DNA of 64,000 bases from Brachymonas wangyanguii (GCF_045055315.1 NZ_CP173677.1:2046001-2110000), one strand, 5' to 3'; shown: positions 47,279 to 56,008, counted from the stretch's first letter. Translations and numbers: made by a program. Notes: generated from the sequence alone by a model not told the origin.

Positions 47279-47704
47279 ATGACCGATCGCATCCGCCAGA
47301 TTCTGGAAAACGACCGCACCATTGCCATTGTCGGCATGTCCGACAAGCCGCATCGCGCCAGCCACGAGGTCGCCCACTACCTGCAAAAGCACGGCTACCG
47401 CATCGTGCCGGTCAATCCGCTGCTGGCTGGCCAGCAACTGCTGGGCGAAACCGTTTATGCAGACCTGCCGGCTGCCGCTGCGGCCCTGCAAGCCGCTGGC
47501 GAAGCCCCGATCGACATGGTGGACGTATTCCGCCGCAGCGAGGACGTGCCGCCGGTCGCCGACCAGGCCATCGCCATTGGTGCCAAGACGCTCTGGCTGC
47601 AACTGGCCATCTCCCACCCGGAGGCTGAGCAGAAGGCCGCCGATGCCGGCCTTCAGGTGGTGCGCGACAAGTGCACCAAGATCGAACACGCCCTGCTGGA
47701 CTGA
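47279..47704 (+). CDS. CoA-binding protein, YccU-like
   Basis: A 141-residue single Rossmann-fold CoA-binding domain. The N-terminal GxGxxx-like loop reads AIVGMSDKPHRASHEVA, and IVPVNPLLAGQQLLG and DVFRRSEDVPP are the conserved YccU/COG1832 motifs. No catalytic partner domain is present. Proteins of this group bind CoA or acyl-CoA with an unknown role. AAGGAG is spaced well. It lies 24 bases after the ScsB-type gene and 3 bases before the DUF4230-like gene, so the three are likely one operon. Confidence 0.9.
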   Translation: MTDRIRQILENDRTIAIVGMSDKPHRASHEVAHYLQKHGYRIVPVNPLLAGQQLLGETVYADLPAAAAALQAAGEAPIDMVDVFRRSEDVPPVADQAIAIGAKTLWLQLAISHPEAEQKAADAGLQVVRDKCTKIEHALLD

Positions 47705-47707
47705 GGC

Positions 47708-48397
47708 ATGGCGGCAGGCACCGGTCGCTCGCGCTGGCTGCTGGCTGTGCCGGTTGCTGCCGCGCTGCTGGCCGGGGCTGGCCTGAGCTGGTGGTGGCTC
47801 TCACCCCAGCTGGATCAGCGCACGTTGCAGGCGCAGATCCTGGAACAGGAAGTGACGCGCCAGCACAAGGAACTGCTGGGCTACTCGCGCTACACCAGCT
47901 ACCTGAGCGTCAGCAAGCAGACCCTGGAAGCCCAGGTCAAGCTGCTCACCGCCACCATGGTGCGCGCCGAAGGCGTGACCCAGGTGCTGGAGCGCAACAT
48001 CCTCGGCATTCCGTCCACCGGTACCGTGGCGATCTGGTACACCGCCGAATACCCGTTTGGCTACGACCTGCAGCCCGGCCAGTACGATATCCGCCCGACC
48101 GCGACAGACATCGAAGTGCGACTGAAAAAGCCGCGCCTGGTGGCAACGCCCGCCGTACGTGACCTGCGCTACCAGATCCTGTCCGGTGGCCTGTTCACCG
48201 ACGAGAAAGCTGCCGTGATCGACCTGTATGCCCAGGCCGCACGCCAGGCCCAGGCCCAGGGCGAACGGCTGGCCGCCGAACCGGCCGTGGTCGCCCTGTG
48301 CGAAAAGAAGCTGACCGAGTTCCTGCGCGATTTCCTGGCCAAGCAACCCGGTGTTACTGTGGTGCCGCATATCCGCATCGTCTATACCGATGCGTGA
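47708..48397 (+). CDS. Membrane-anchored DUF4230-like protein
   Basis: A 229-residue protein with one N-terminal transmembrane helix (about 10-31: WLLAVPVAAALLAGAGLSWWWL), then a short coiled segment, and a beta-rich C-terminal domain. Segments such as TATMVRAEGVTQVLER, TGTVAIWYTAEYPFGYDL and DIEVRLKKPRLVATP resemble DUF4230, whose function is unknown. The ATG is three bases after the previous stop, so it is probably translationally coupled. The family assignment rests on recall of the family pattern and should be checked with a profile search. Confidence 0.65.
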   Translation: MAAGTGRSRWLLAVPVAAALLAGAGLSWWWLSPQLDQRTLQAQILEQEVTRQHKELLGYSRYTSYLSVSKQTLEAQVKLLTATMVRAEGVTQVLERNILGIPSTGTVAIWYTAEYPFGYDLQPGQYDIRPTATDIEVRLKKPRLVATPAVRDLRYQILSGGLFTDEKAAVIDLYAQAARQAQAQGERLAAEPAVVALCEKKLTEFLRDFLAKQPGVTVVPHIRIVYTDA

Positions 48398-48619
48398 CAA
48401 GACCTTGTCATTACACCAATCTTGCAGGTATTCACGAAATTGTCATATTGAGTGCCTAGTATTCCATTTACAGTGCAACGCTGAGGCGTGACCTCGCTCT
48501 GAGAAATTCAAGTTACACATTTGTGACACCCCCTGCCGTGAGGCCAGCCAGCCCGGTAGAATTCTTTCGCAATAGCCACATGAAACAGGACTGCAGCACA
48601 GTCCGGAAGGGAAAACAAC

Positions 48620-48997
48620 ATGCGTGCCATCAAGGAAGCGCGAAAATTCATCAAGGCCAACCCGGCCGACCCCAGTGCCGTCACCCTGTCCCGTCTGGTG
48701 CTGGCACTCGAATCCGAAGCCGATTTCCCGATCGCTGACATCTACCTGCTGGACTACAGCAACTTCAAGATCGCCCTGCAAATCCTGCAGGAATGGCGTC
48801 TGGACCGCCACTACGCCGGCAAGTCCAAGCTGCTGGACACCTCGCGTCAGGCGACCGGCAATGGCAGCACCGCTGCCAGCACGGAAAGCGATACCAACAA
48901 CGCAGCTGCAGCTGATGCCCAGCCTGCTGAAGCCGCTGCCGAGAAGAAGCCGGCCAAGGCCAAGGCTCCTGCCAAGCGCAAGTCGGCCGACAAGTAA
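48620..48997 (+). CDS. Conserved small protein with a Lys/Ala-rich basic tail
   Basis: A 125-residue protein of unknown function. Residues 1-75 are folded-looking, with two helices, and are probably conserved (ADIYLLDYSNFKIALQILQE). The rest is low complexity: a Ser/Thr/Asn-rich linker, then AAAEKKPAKAKAPAKRKSADK, resembling histone H1-like tails. The ribosome site AAGGG lies nine bases upstream. A 222-bp gap precedes it; a perfect short palindrome TGACAAG-AC-CTTGTCA starts at the DUF4230-like stop. A strong terminator follows the gene. DNA or RNA binding by the tail is inference. Confidence 0.75.
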   Translation: MRAIKEARKFIKANPADPSAVTLSRLVLALESEADFPIADIYLLDYSNFKIALQILQEWRLDRHYAGKSKLLDTSRQATGNGSTAASTESDTNNAAAADAQPAEAAAEKKPAKAKAPAKRKSADK

Positions 48998-49036
48998 GCC
49001 GGTGCTGTGCCACGCCTTGTGCCTGGCCAGCCCATG

Positions 49037-49068
49037 AAAAAAGCGACCTGGTAGCAGGTCGCTTTTTT
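49037..49068. terminator. Bidirectional rho-independent terminator
   Basis: A 14-bp perfect stem (AAAAAAGCGACCTG) with a GTAG loop has A- and T-runs on both sides, between the small-protein gene and the convergent mlaB end. Confidence 0.95.
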
Positions 49069-49085
49069 GTGTGCCGTTGCCGGCG

Positions 49086-49391
49086 TCAGGAAGCCACTAC
49101 GGCCGAATCAGGCCAGAGCAGCGCATCCACGCCATACAGCTGCGCCAGCGATTCGAGCCGCTGCGGCACCTGTTCCAGCTCCAGCCGGCCTCCGGTGGCA
49201 CGCTCCAGCTCCAGCAGCACGGCCAGCACCGAGGAATCGAAGCGCGTCAGCGCCCCTGCCTGCACCCGGACCGCATCAGCACCCTGGAGCTGCCTGCAGC
49301 GCGCCAGCAGGTCCTGCTGCACCTGGCGGGCATTGGCCATGGTCACTTCGGCTGGCAGCGCCAGCATGGCGGCTTGATCCGGCTGTGCCAT
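49086..49391 (-). CDS. mlaB: STAS-domain protein MlaB
   Basis: Cytoplasmic STAS-domain subunit of the Mla phospholipid importer, 101 residues, binding the MlaF ATPase. LTRFDSSVLAVLLELERA is the STAS loop-helix, with the conserved Asp-Ser pair that in MlaB stabilises the complex. It is the last gene of the operon and begins one base after mlaC. The terminator at 49037 lies just beyond its stop. Confidence 0.9.
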   Translation of the reverse strand: MAQPDQAAMLALPAEVTMANARQVQQDLLARCRQLQGADAVRVQAGALTRFDSSVLAVLLELERATGGRLELEQVPQRLESLAQLYGVDALLWPDSAVVAS

Positions 49392-49392
49392 C

Positions 49393-50037
49393 TTACTTGC
49401 CAGCCAGTTCGCGGTTCTGCTGCTGCAGCGAGGCGATCAGGCCATTGATGCCCTTGGCACGCACGATCGGGGCAAACTGCTGCTGGTAGGAGTTGACCTG
49501 CCAGATTCCTTCGATGGCGATGTTGTAGACACGCCAGCCCAGTGCGCTGTTGGGCGCCTTTTCCAGACGGTAGTCGATCTTGGCCGGGGTGGAGCTGCCC
49601 ATCAGCTCGCTGCGCACCAGCACGTCGTTGCCGGTAGCACGCACCGGCAGCACCTTGAGCGAGCGGTTGCCGGCCAGCTTGAAGGCACCGGCGTAGGTAC
49701 GCACCAGCAGCTTCTTGAACTCGTCCTGCACCTGCTTCTTCTGGGCAGGCGTGGCCTGGCGCCAGGCCGGACCCACGGCAGTGCCCATCATGCGCTCGAA
49801 GTTCACATGCGGCATGACGCGGCTGTCCACCAGCGCCATGATGCGGTTGACGTCACCGCCCTGCACCGACTTGTCGGCCTTGATGGCGGACAGGATGTCA
49901 CCCGCCACCTTCTCGACCATGGCCTGCGGACCCAGATCGGCAGCCAGCACGCTGGCGGGCAGCGTCAGGGCACCACCGGCCAGCACGGCACCAGCCAGTG
50001 CACCCAGGGACTTGTTCAGGCTACGACGATTCATCAT
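49393..50037 (-). CDS. mlaC: Periplasmic phospholipid-binding protein MlaC
   Basis: Shuttles phospholipid between the outer-membrane MlaA complex and the inner-membrane MlaFEDB complex. The signal peptide ends near ASVLAAD (about residue 33). The MlaC domain covers 40-210 with RVMPHVNFERMM and DYRLEKAPNSALGWRVYNIAIEGI. The length of 214 is usual. AAGGAG precedes ATG 50037, which has a second ATG next to it. A 187-bp gap with a GC-rich palindrome separates it from mlaA upstream. Confidence 0.94.
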   Translation of the reverse strand: MMNRRSLNKSLGALAGAVLAGGALTLPASVLAADLGPQAMVEKVAGDILSAIKADKSVQGGDVNRIMALVDSRVMPHVNFERMMGTAVGPAWRQATPAQKKQVQDEFKKLLVRTYAGAFKLAGNRSLKVLPVRATGNDVLVRSELMGSSTPAKIDYRLEKAPNSALGWRVYNIAIEGIWQVNSYQQQFAPIVRAKGINGLIASLQQQNRELAGK

Positions 50038-50135
50038 TGCGATTTCTCCTTGTTCATTACGGGCCGTGGTCCGGGCATTCGCCCTCCCTCCACGGCTCAG
50101 GTATTTGTTGGATGGCTCATGGTGCCGCAGGTTCC

Positions 50136-50151
50136 GGTCCGGCGCCGGACC
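50136..50151. promoter_or_regulatory. GC-rich perfect palindrome in the mlaA-mlaC gap
   Basis: GGTCCGGC-GCCGGACC with no spacer lies in the 187-bp gap between the mlaA stop and mlaC start. It could act as an attenuating hairpin or as a DNA operator for an internal promoter. Confidence 0.4.
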
Positions 50152-50224
50152 AGTTGCAACAAGCTGCTAATCCGATGCGCCTGTCTGTCACATCTGGACG
50201 CGCTTGTTGCGCCTGCACCACGCT

Positions 50225-51208
50225 TCAGGGTTGTACGGAAGCTGCAGTTCCCGCCGCCAGCGGCTCCACCGTCATGCGGATGGTGCTGCCAGGCGCGCCC
50301 GCCACGGGCAGCAGTTCGGTGCGTGCATCCGGGTTGGCAGTGCGTACCACCGGCATGGGTGCGGCCGTGGCGGCTTCGTCCGCGGCCGGTACCTCTGGCG
50401 TCACGGCAGCAGCCGCCCCTTCGTCGGCTGGGGGAATATAGCCTGCATCGTCGCCATCGACCGGTGGCAGGTAGCCATCGTCCTCACCACCTTCGCCAGC
50501 AGCGCCGGCGCCCGTCACGCGGGAATCGCGGTTCTGCAGGTAGGCATCGCGCGTGAAAACATAGGGATCGAGCGCGATCTGGTCACGCAGGTCGCTGGCT
50601 TCCATGTACTTGTCACGCGTGCTCACCACGTCCAGGCCGTACAGCGCATTGCGCACGCCGACATCATCCAGGTGGCCCAGCGGGTTGCCGAAGGAGTCGA
50701 CCGGACGGGCGATGGTGTCGCGCAGCGTGGACGAGCCCAGCAGCGGCAGCACCACATACGGGCCGGACTGGACGCCATAGTGCGCCAGCGTCAGGCCGAA
50801 ATCCTGCTTGACGCGCGGAATCTGCGCTTCCGTGGCAATGTCCAGCAGGCCACCCAGGCCCAGCGTGGAGTTGATGGTGAAGCGCCAGAAGCTGTTCATC
50901 GCCTCCTGGCCCTTGAACTGGGCCAGGCTGTTGACGGTCGACCAGGCATCCGACAGGTTGTTGAAGAAGTTGTCCACGCCGGTCTGTACCGGGCTGGGCG
51001 TGACAAAGTCATAGGCCTTGGCGGCCGGCTTCAGCACGGCGCGGTCCAGCGCATCGTTGAACTTGTAGACGCTGCGGTTCAGCGGCTCCATCGGATCGCG
51101 TGGATGCGCATCCGGGCCGGTGGCGCAGCCGGCCAGCAAGGCCGTGGCCGACAGACTGACCGTCAGCAGCAGGCGGCCGGAAGATCGGGAGGTCATGGGG
51201 GTGTTCAT
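50225..51208 (-). CDS. mlaA: Outer-membrane lipoprotein MlaA (VacJ)
   Basis: Removes misplaced phospholipid from the outer leaflet of the outer membrane together with porins. The signal peptide and lipobox LLAGC give a lipidated Cys near residue 28. The VacJ domain is intact (DPMEPLNRSVYKFNDALDRAVLKP, WSTVNSLAQFKGQEA, FGLTLAHYGVQSGPYVVLPLLG). After about residue 230 comes a C-terminal extension of some 95 residues rich in Gly, Ala, Asp and Pro (GYLPPVDGDD, GYIPPADEG), absent from E. coli MlaA. The start overlaps the mlaD stop by one base. Confidence 0.94.
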   Translation of the reverse strand: MNTPMTSRSSGRLLLTVSLSATALLAGCATGPDAHPRDPMEPLNRSVYKFNDALDRAVLKPAAKAYDFVTPSPVQTGVDNFFNNLSDAWSTVNSLAQFKGQEAMNSFWRFTINSTLGLGGLLDIATEAQIPRVKQDFGLTLAHYGVQSGPYVVLPLLGSSTLRDTIARPVDSFGNPLGHLDDVGVRNALYGLDVVSTRDKYMEASDLRDQIALDPYVFTRDAYLQNRDSRVTGAGAAGEGGEDDGYLPPVDGDDAGYIPPADEGAAAAVTPEVPAADEAATAAPMPVVRTANPDARTELLPVAGAPGSTIRMTVEPLAAGTAASVQP

Positions 51209-51750
51209 TATTGGCTGGCTCCGGAGGCAGGTTCATCGGCCGGGGGCAGGCTGCCATCCGCAGCATCACCGCCGCTGGCGGCATCCGCCTTGGCAGAGTC
51301 CAGTGCCGTGCTGTTGATCAGCTGGCCGATCAGGTTTTCCAGCACCACGGCAGACTGGGTGTTGCCGATGACGGCACCATCGGCCCACTGGTTGTCGGAA
51401 TAGCCGGCTTCGATACCGATGTACTGGTCACCCAGCAGGCCGCTGGTCATGATCTTCAGCATGCTGTCATCGGGAAAATGGTATTTCTGGTCCATGTCCA
51501 GCACGGCCACGGCCTGGTAGGTGGTGTTGTCAAACTCGATGCGGTTGACACGACCCACCACCACGCCGGAGCTCTTCACCGCGGCTTGTGGCTTCAGGCC
51601 GCCAATGTCCTGGAACTCGGCGCGCACCTGATAGGCGTCGCGCGGGGAAATGGTCAGCAGATTGCCGGCCTGCAGCGCCAGGAACAGCATGGCTGCCGCT
51701 CCCAGCATCACGAACAGGCCAACCCAGATATCGATTTTTGAACGTTGCAT
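51208..51750 (-). CDS. mlaD: MCE-domain protein MlaD
   Basis: Inner-membrane-anchored hexamer subunit that receives phospholipid from MlaC, 180 residues. The N-terminal transmembrane helix covers about 8-30. The MCE domain (YQVRAEFQDIGGLKPQAAVKSSGVVVGRVNRI) follows. A C-terminal Ala/Ser-rich tail comes after LLGDQYIGIEAGYSDN. ATG 51750 is eight bases from AGGAAG; a GTG two codons earlier is too close to the ribosome site. Confidence 0.94.
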   Translation of the reverse strand: MQRSKIDIWVGLFVMLGAAAMLFLALQAGNLLTISPRDAYQVRAEFQDIGGLKPQAAVKSSGVVVGRVNRIEFDNTTYQAVAVLDMDQKYHFPDDSMLKIMTSGLLGDQYIGIEAGYSDNQWADGAVIGNTQSAVVLENLIGQLINSTALDSAKADAASGGDAADGSLPPADEPASGASQ

Positions 51751-51788
51751 GTGCACGCTTCCTTTGCTTGTCTTGTCGATTTGTCGAG

Positions 51789-52568
51789 TTACGCGCCGAA
51801 CATCATCGCCGTGAGCAGGAAGTCCAGCCCCAGCACGGTCAGCGAAGCGACCACCACGGTACGCGTGGTGGCGCGGGAAACCCCTTCGGGCGTGGGACGG
51901 GCGGTATAGCCCTCGAGCAGCGCGATGAAGGTGACGGCAACGCCGAACACCACGCTCTTGATCACGCCATTGGCGATGTCATCCCAGATGTCGACGCCGG
52001 CCTGCATCTGGCCCCAGAAGGCACCGGCATCCAGCCCGATCAGCGGCACCGCCACCAGCCAGCCGCCGATGATGCCAACCGCGCTGAAAATCAGCGCCAG
52101 CACTGGCATGGCGATGATGCCGCCCCAGAAACGCGGCGCCAGGATGCGGCTGACCGGATTGACCGCCATCATCTCCATGGCGTCGAGCTGCTCGCCGGCT
52201 TTCATCAGGCCGATTTCAGCCGTGAGCGAAGTGCCGGCGCGGCCGGCAAACAACAGCCCGGTGACCACCGGCCCCAGTTCGCGCAGCAGGCTCAGCGCCA
52301 CCATCAGGCCGACGGTTTCGGCCGAGCCGAAGCTCTTGAGGATGTAATAGCCCTGCAGCCCCAACACAAAGCCGACAAACAGGCCGGACACCGCGATGAT
52401 GGACAGGGAATAGTTGCCCAGGAAGAACACCTGGTCGCGGATCAGGCCGGGGCGCTTCCAGGCGCCGAGCGAGAGCAGCAGGCGCACGAACAGGCGCGCA
52501 CCGGTACCCAGACGCACCAGTTGCTGGCGCAGCGCAAAGCCGATATCGGCGGGATTGAACAGGCTCAT
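51789..52568 (-). CDS. mlaE: ABC transporter permease MlaE
   Basis: Membrane permease of the Mla phospholipid transporter, 259 residues with five to six helices. Typical motifs are FVLGLQGYYILKSFGSAETVGLMVALSLLRELGPVVTGLLFAGRAGTSLTAEIGLMKAGEQLDAMEMMAVNP (permease family core). Its start overlaps the mlaF stop by four bases. mlaD begins 38 bases after its stop. Confidence 0.96.
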   Translation of the reverse strand: MSLFNPADIGFALRQQLVRLGTGARLFVRLLLSLGAWKRPGLIRDQVFFLGNYSLSIIAVSGLFVGFVLGLQGYYILKSFGSAETVGLMVALSLLRELGPVVTGLLFAGRAGTSLTAEIGLMKAGEQLDAMEMMAVNPVSRILAPRFWGGIIAMPVLALIFSAVGIIGGWLVAVPLIGLDAGAFWGQMQAGVDIWDDIANGVIKSVVFGVAVTFIALLEGYTARPTPEGVSRATTRTVVVASLTVLGLDFLLTAMMFGA

Positions 52569-53437
52569 GGCTGCCCCTTCCGGCCGCGCAGGCCCAGGTC
52601 AGCCGCCAGATCGGGGCCGGGGTAATGGAAACGCACCGGGCCTTCCGGCTCGGCGTGCACGAACTGGTGCACCAGCGGATCACTGCTGTTGCGGATTTCT
52701 TCTGCCGTGCCCTGGGCGGCAATGCCGCCATTGGCCAGGATCACCAGGTGGTCGGCGATATGGAAAGTCTCTTCCAGGTCGTGCGACACGATGATGCTGG
52801 TCAGGCCCATGGAATCGTTCAGGCGGCGGATCAGGCGCGCGATGGTCCCCAGTGAAATCGGGTCCAGGCCGGCGAAAGGCTCGTCGTACATGACCAGTTC
52901 GGGATCGAGCGCGATGGCGCGTGCCAGCGCGACGCGGCGTGCCATGCCGCCGGAAATCTCGCTCGGCATCAGGTCACGCGCACCACGCAGGCCAACGGCA
53001 TGCAGCTTCATCAGCACGATGTCGCGAATCATGGCCTCGGGCATGCGGGTGTGCTCGCGCAGCGGGAAAGCCACGTTCTCGAACACGCTCATGTCGGTGA
53101 ACAGCGCGCCAAACTGGAACAGCATGCCCATGCGGCGACGCAGCTTGTACAGCTCGGCATGCGACAGCTGGCCGACGTCCTGGCCGCCGAGCAGCACCTG
53201 GCCCTGCTGGGCGCGCTGCTGGCCACCGATCAGGCGCAGCACCGTGGTCTTGCCGCCACCGGATGCGCCCATGATGGCCGTGACCTTGCCGCGCGGCACT
53301 TCGAGCGATACGTCGTCGAGGATCTTGCGCCCGCCGTCATAGCCGAACTGCACATGCCGCAGCGCGACCAGCGCCGTCGAGGGCGCAGCCGGCTCCGTTC
53401 CCGCCTGTGGGGAAAGTTGCGAAGTTTCTTGCATCAC
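52565..53437 (-). CDS. mlaF: ABC transporter ATPase MlaF
   Basis: Cytoplasmic ATPase of the Mla complex, 290 residues. Walker A GASGGGKTTVLRLIGG (about 55-70), signature ISGGMARRVALARA, Walker B LVMYDEPFAGLD, and H-loop VSHDLEETF. Before the domain there is a short Ser/Thr/Pro N-tail. The SGGMARR signature variant is normal for this family. It is the first gene of the mlaFEDACB operon, and its promoter should lie in the 106-bp gap to miaB. Confidence 0.95.
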   Translation of the reverse strand: MMQETSQLSPQAGTEPAAPSTALVALRHVQFGYDGGRKILDDVSLEVPRGKVTAIMGASGGGKTTVLRLIGGQQRAQQGQVLLGGQDVGQLSHAELYKLRRRMGMLFQFGALFTDMSVFENVAFPLREHTRMPEAMIRDIVLMKLHAVGLRGARDLMPSEISGGMARRVALARAIALDPELVMYDEPFAGLDPISLGTIARLIRRLNDSMGLTSIIVSHDLEETFHIADHLVILANGGIAAQGTAEEIRNSSDPLVHQFVHAEPEGPVRFHYPGPDLAADLGLRGRKGQP

Positions 53438-53543
53438 GCGATTTTAGTAGTTTTACCGATTGGCAGTCAGTACAAGGACTTGACCTGTTGCGCCAATGGT
53501 CCATTTCCGGGCGTTGTTCACGCTCCTGAAACAGACGACTGGA

Positions 53544-54893
53544 TCAGCTGACCAGCACCTCGCCGCGCAGCGAGTGCGGCAGCGCCTCGGTGATGCGCAC
53601 GTCGATCATCTGGCCGACCAGGCGGTCACGGCCGGCACCGGCGCCAAAGTTGACGATGCGGTTGCAGGCGGTGCGGCCCATCAGCTCTTCGGGATTCTTG
53701 CGCGAGGGGCCTTCGACCAGGATGCGCTGCACCGTGCCAACACGGCTGGCACTGATGGCGCGCACGTTCTGCTCGATGGTGGCCTGCAGGTGCTGCAGGC
53801 GCTTGAGCTTGACCTCGTGCGGGGTGTCATCGTGCAGGTTGGCGGCCGGCGTGCCGGGGCGCGGGCTGAAGATGAAGCTGAAGGAGGTGTCGTAGCCGAC
53901 ATCCTCGATCAGGCGCATCATCTTCTGGAAGTCGTCTTCGGTCTCGCCGGGGAAGCCGACGATGAAGTCGCTACTCATCGACATGTCCGGGCGCACAGCG
54001 CGCAGCTTGCGGATGATGCTCTTGTACTCCATCGCCGTGTAGCCGCGCTTCATCGCCATCAGGATGCGGTCGGAACCGTGCTGCACCGGCAGGTGCAGGT
54101 GGCTGACCAGCTGCGGCACCTTGGCGTAGACGTCGATCAGGCGCTGGGTGAATTCGTTCGGGTGGCTGGTGGTGTAGCGGATACGCTCGATGCCGGGGAT
54201 CTCGGCCACGTACTCGATCAGCAGGGCAAAGTCGGCGATCTCGCCACTGTCGCCCATGGGGCCGCGGTAGGCGTTCACGTTCTGGCCCAGCAAGGTGATT
54301 TCCTTCACGCCCTGCTCGGCCAGGCCGGCGACCTCGACCAGCACTTCCTCGAACGGGCGGCTGAATTCCTCGCCACGCGTATAGGGCACGACGCAATAGC
54401 TGCAATACTTGCTGCAGCCTTCCATGATCGAGACAAAGGCGCTCGCGCCTTCGACACGCGCCGGCGGCAGGTGGTCGAACTTCTCGATTTCGGGGAAGCT
54501 GATATCGACCTGCGGCTTGTGCTGGGCGCTGCTGCTATCGAGCAGCTCCGGCAGGCGGTGCAGCGTCTGCGGGCCGAACACCACGTCCACGAAAGGCGCG
54601 CGCTTGATGATTTCCGCACCTTCCTGGCTGGCGACGCAACCTCCCACGCCAATCTTCACGCCCTTGGCCTTCAGGTGCTTGACGCGACCGAGGTCGCTGA
54701 ACACCTTTTCCTGCGCCTTTTCGCGCACCGAGCAGGTGTTGAACAGGATCAGGTCGGCATCTTCGGGGTTGTCGGTCTTCTCGTACCCCTGGGCGGCGCC
54801 CAGCACGTCGGCCATCTTGTCCGAGTCGTACTCGTTCATCTGGCAGCCAAAGGTTTTGATAAAGACTTTCTTGGGTGTGGTGGTCGTGGTCAT
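53544..54893 (-). CDS. miaB: tRNA-2-methylthio-N6-dimethylallyladenosine synthase MiaB
   Basis: Radical-SAM methylthiotransferase that adds the ms2 group to i6A37 in tRNA. The N-terminal cluster cysteines are C17, C54 and C86, and the radical-SAM CxxxCxxC is C160, C164, C167 (CSKYCSYC). The TRAM RNA-binding domain is at the C-terminus, about 380-445. The length of 449 is canonical. It is divergent from the thioesterase gene (142-bp gap) and has the same direction as mlaF, 106 bases before it. Confidence 0.96.
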   Translation of the reverse strand: MTTTTTPKKVFIKTFGCQMNEYDSDKMADVLGAAQGYEKTDNPEDADLILFNTCSVREKAQEKVFSDLGRVKHLKAKGVKIGVGGCVASQEGAEIIKRAPFVDVVFGPQTLHRLPELLDSSSAQHKPQVDISFPEIEKFDHLPPARVEGASAFVSIMEGCSKYCSYCVVPYTRGEEFSRPFEEVLVEVAGLAEQGVKEITLLGQNVNAYRGPMGDSGEIADFALLIEYVAEIPGIERIRYTTSHPNEFTQRLIDVYAKVPQLVSHLHLPVQHGSDRILMAMKRGYTAMEYKSIIRKLRAVRPDMSMSSDFIVGFPGETEDDFQKMMRLIEDVGYDTSFSFIFSPRPGTPAANLHDDTPHEVKLKRLQHLQATIEQNVRAISASRVGTVQRILVEGPSRKNPEELMGRTACNRIVNFGAGAGRDRLVGQMIDVRITEALPHSLRGEVLVS

Positions 54894-55035
54894 GGTGTGG
54901 CAGCGGTTCGTGGTGTTGATCCAGAGGCTGGGGGAAAATATGGGGAACTGCGCATTTTAATGCGGCGTCTGCAAAGAGCCAAACTTCGCATTACCATGCA
55001 GATACACCGCGTGACGTTTTTGGTAGCCTTGCTTC

Positions 55036-55983
55036 ATGTCTTCCCAAGCCCCTGATACCCCGACTTTCCTGCCGCACCAGCACAAGGTGCTGGGCGAACT
55101 GTTGCGCCTGCAGCGCGATCCCGATGGCCTGTTGAGCAACCCAATTCCGGATGTGAACATCAACGGCATGCTGTTTGGTGGCCAGCTGATCGGTCAGGCG
55201 CTGATGGCGGCCTGCGAGGATCTGCCGGAAGACCTGATCGCGCACCAGATGCAGCTGAGTTTCCTGATGCCGGGTCGCCCGGGCGCGCCAATGCGCTACG
55301 AGGTGCTGTCGCTGATGCATGGCCGCAACTTCTCGGTGCAGCAGGTGACCGGCTGGCAGAACGAGCGCCGCATCATCGTGGCGACGGTGTCCTTCCACCG
55401 TGGCGAGCTGGGCCCGACGCACCAGGTCAGCATGCCGCCCAATGTGCCCGATCCGGAATCGCTGCCGACCATGCGCGACATGGTCCTGAGCGATGAATCC
55501 GGCCTGGTGCCGGGCCACGTCAAGGGCGTGCTAAAGCATGCCTCCATCGTCGACCTGCGCCCGCTGGACGGTCTGGATTTCCTGCTGCAGCACGTGGAAA
55601 CACATTCGTTCCGCTACTGGGTGCGCATCCGCGACACGCTGCCCGATGATCCGCAGCTGCATCTGGCCGCGCTCGGCTACATGTCGGATTACTGGTTCCC
55701 GTTTACCGCACTGTCGCCGCATCTGGACAACAAGTTCACTTCCGGTCTGTTCCTGGCCAGCCTGAACCACGGCATCTGGTTCCACAACGCAGTACGCGCC
55801 GACCAGTGGCTGCTGGTCGACGCGCGTTGTCCGGCTACTGGTCACGGCCGTGGCCTGACCGTGGGCAATGTCTTCACCCAGGACGGCACCCTGGTCGCCT
55901 CGCTGGCGCAGGAAGGCCTGCAGCGCGGCTGGGTCGCCCTGGGCAGCGATATCCTGCCGCCGGGTATCAAGACGGCAGGATAA
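55036..55983 (+). CDS. Acyl-CoA thioesterase II, TesB family
   Basis: A 315-residue protein with two hot-dog domains that hydrolyses acyl-CoA to fatty acid and CoA. NGMLFGGQLIGQALMAACEDLP and FLMPGRPGAPMRYEV in the first domain match TesB. The second domain shows LASLNHGIWFHNAV, followed by DQWLLVDARCPATGHGRGLTVGNVFTQDGTLVASLAQEGL with the conserved active-site Asp, Thr and Gln. The stop lies 25 bases from the convergent ttrA stop. Confidence 0.92.
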   Translation: MSSQAPDTPTFLPHQHKVLGELLRLQRDPDGLLSNPIPDVNINGMLFGGQLIGQALMAACEDLPEDLIAHQMQLSFLMPGRPGAPMRYEVLSLMHGRNFSVQQVTGWQNERRIIVATVSFHRGELGPTHQVSMPPNVPDPESLPTMRDMVLSDESGLVPGHVKGVLKHASIVDLRPLDGLDFLLQHVETHSFRYWVRIRDTLPDDPQLHLAALGYMSDYWFPFTALSPHLDNKFTSGLFLASLNHGIWFHNAVRADQWLLVDARCPATGHGRGLTVGNVFTQDGTLVASLAQEGLQRGWVALGSDILPPGIKTAG

Positions 55984-56008
55984 GGCGGCGCGCCTAGCGC
56001 GCCTGGGC

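Noticed and set aside
48395..48410. TGACAAG-AC-CTTGTCA palindrome at the DUF4230-like stop as a terminator
   Set aside because: The loop is too small for a good hairpin and there is no T-run; kept only as a remark in the annotation of the next gene.
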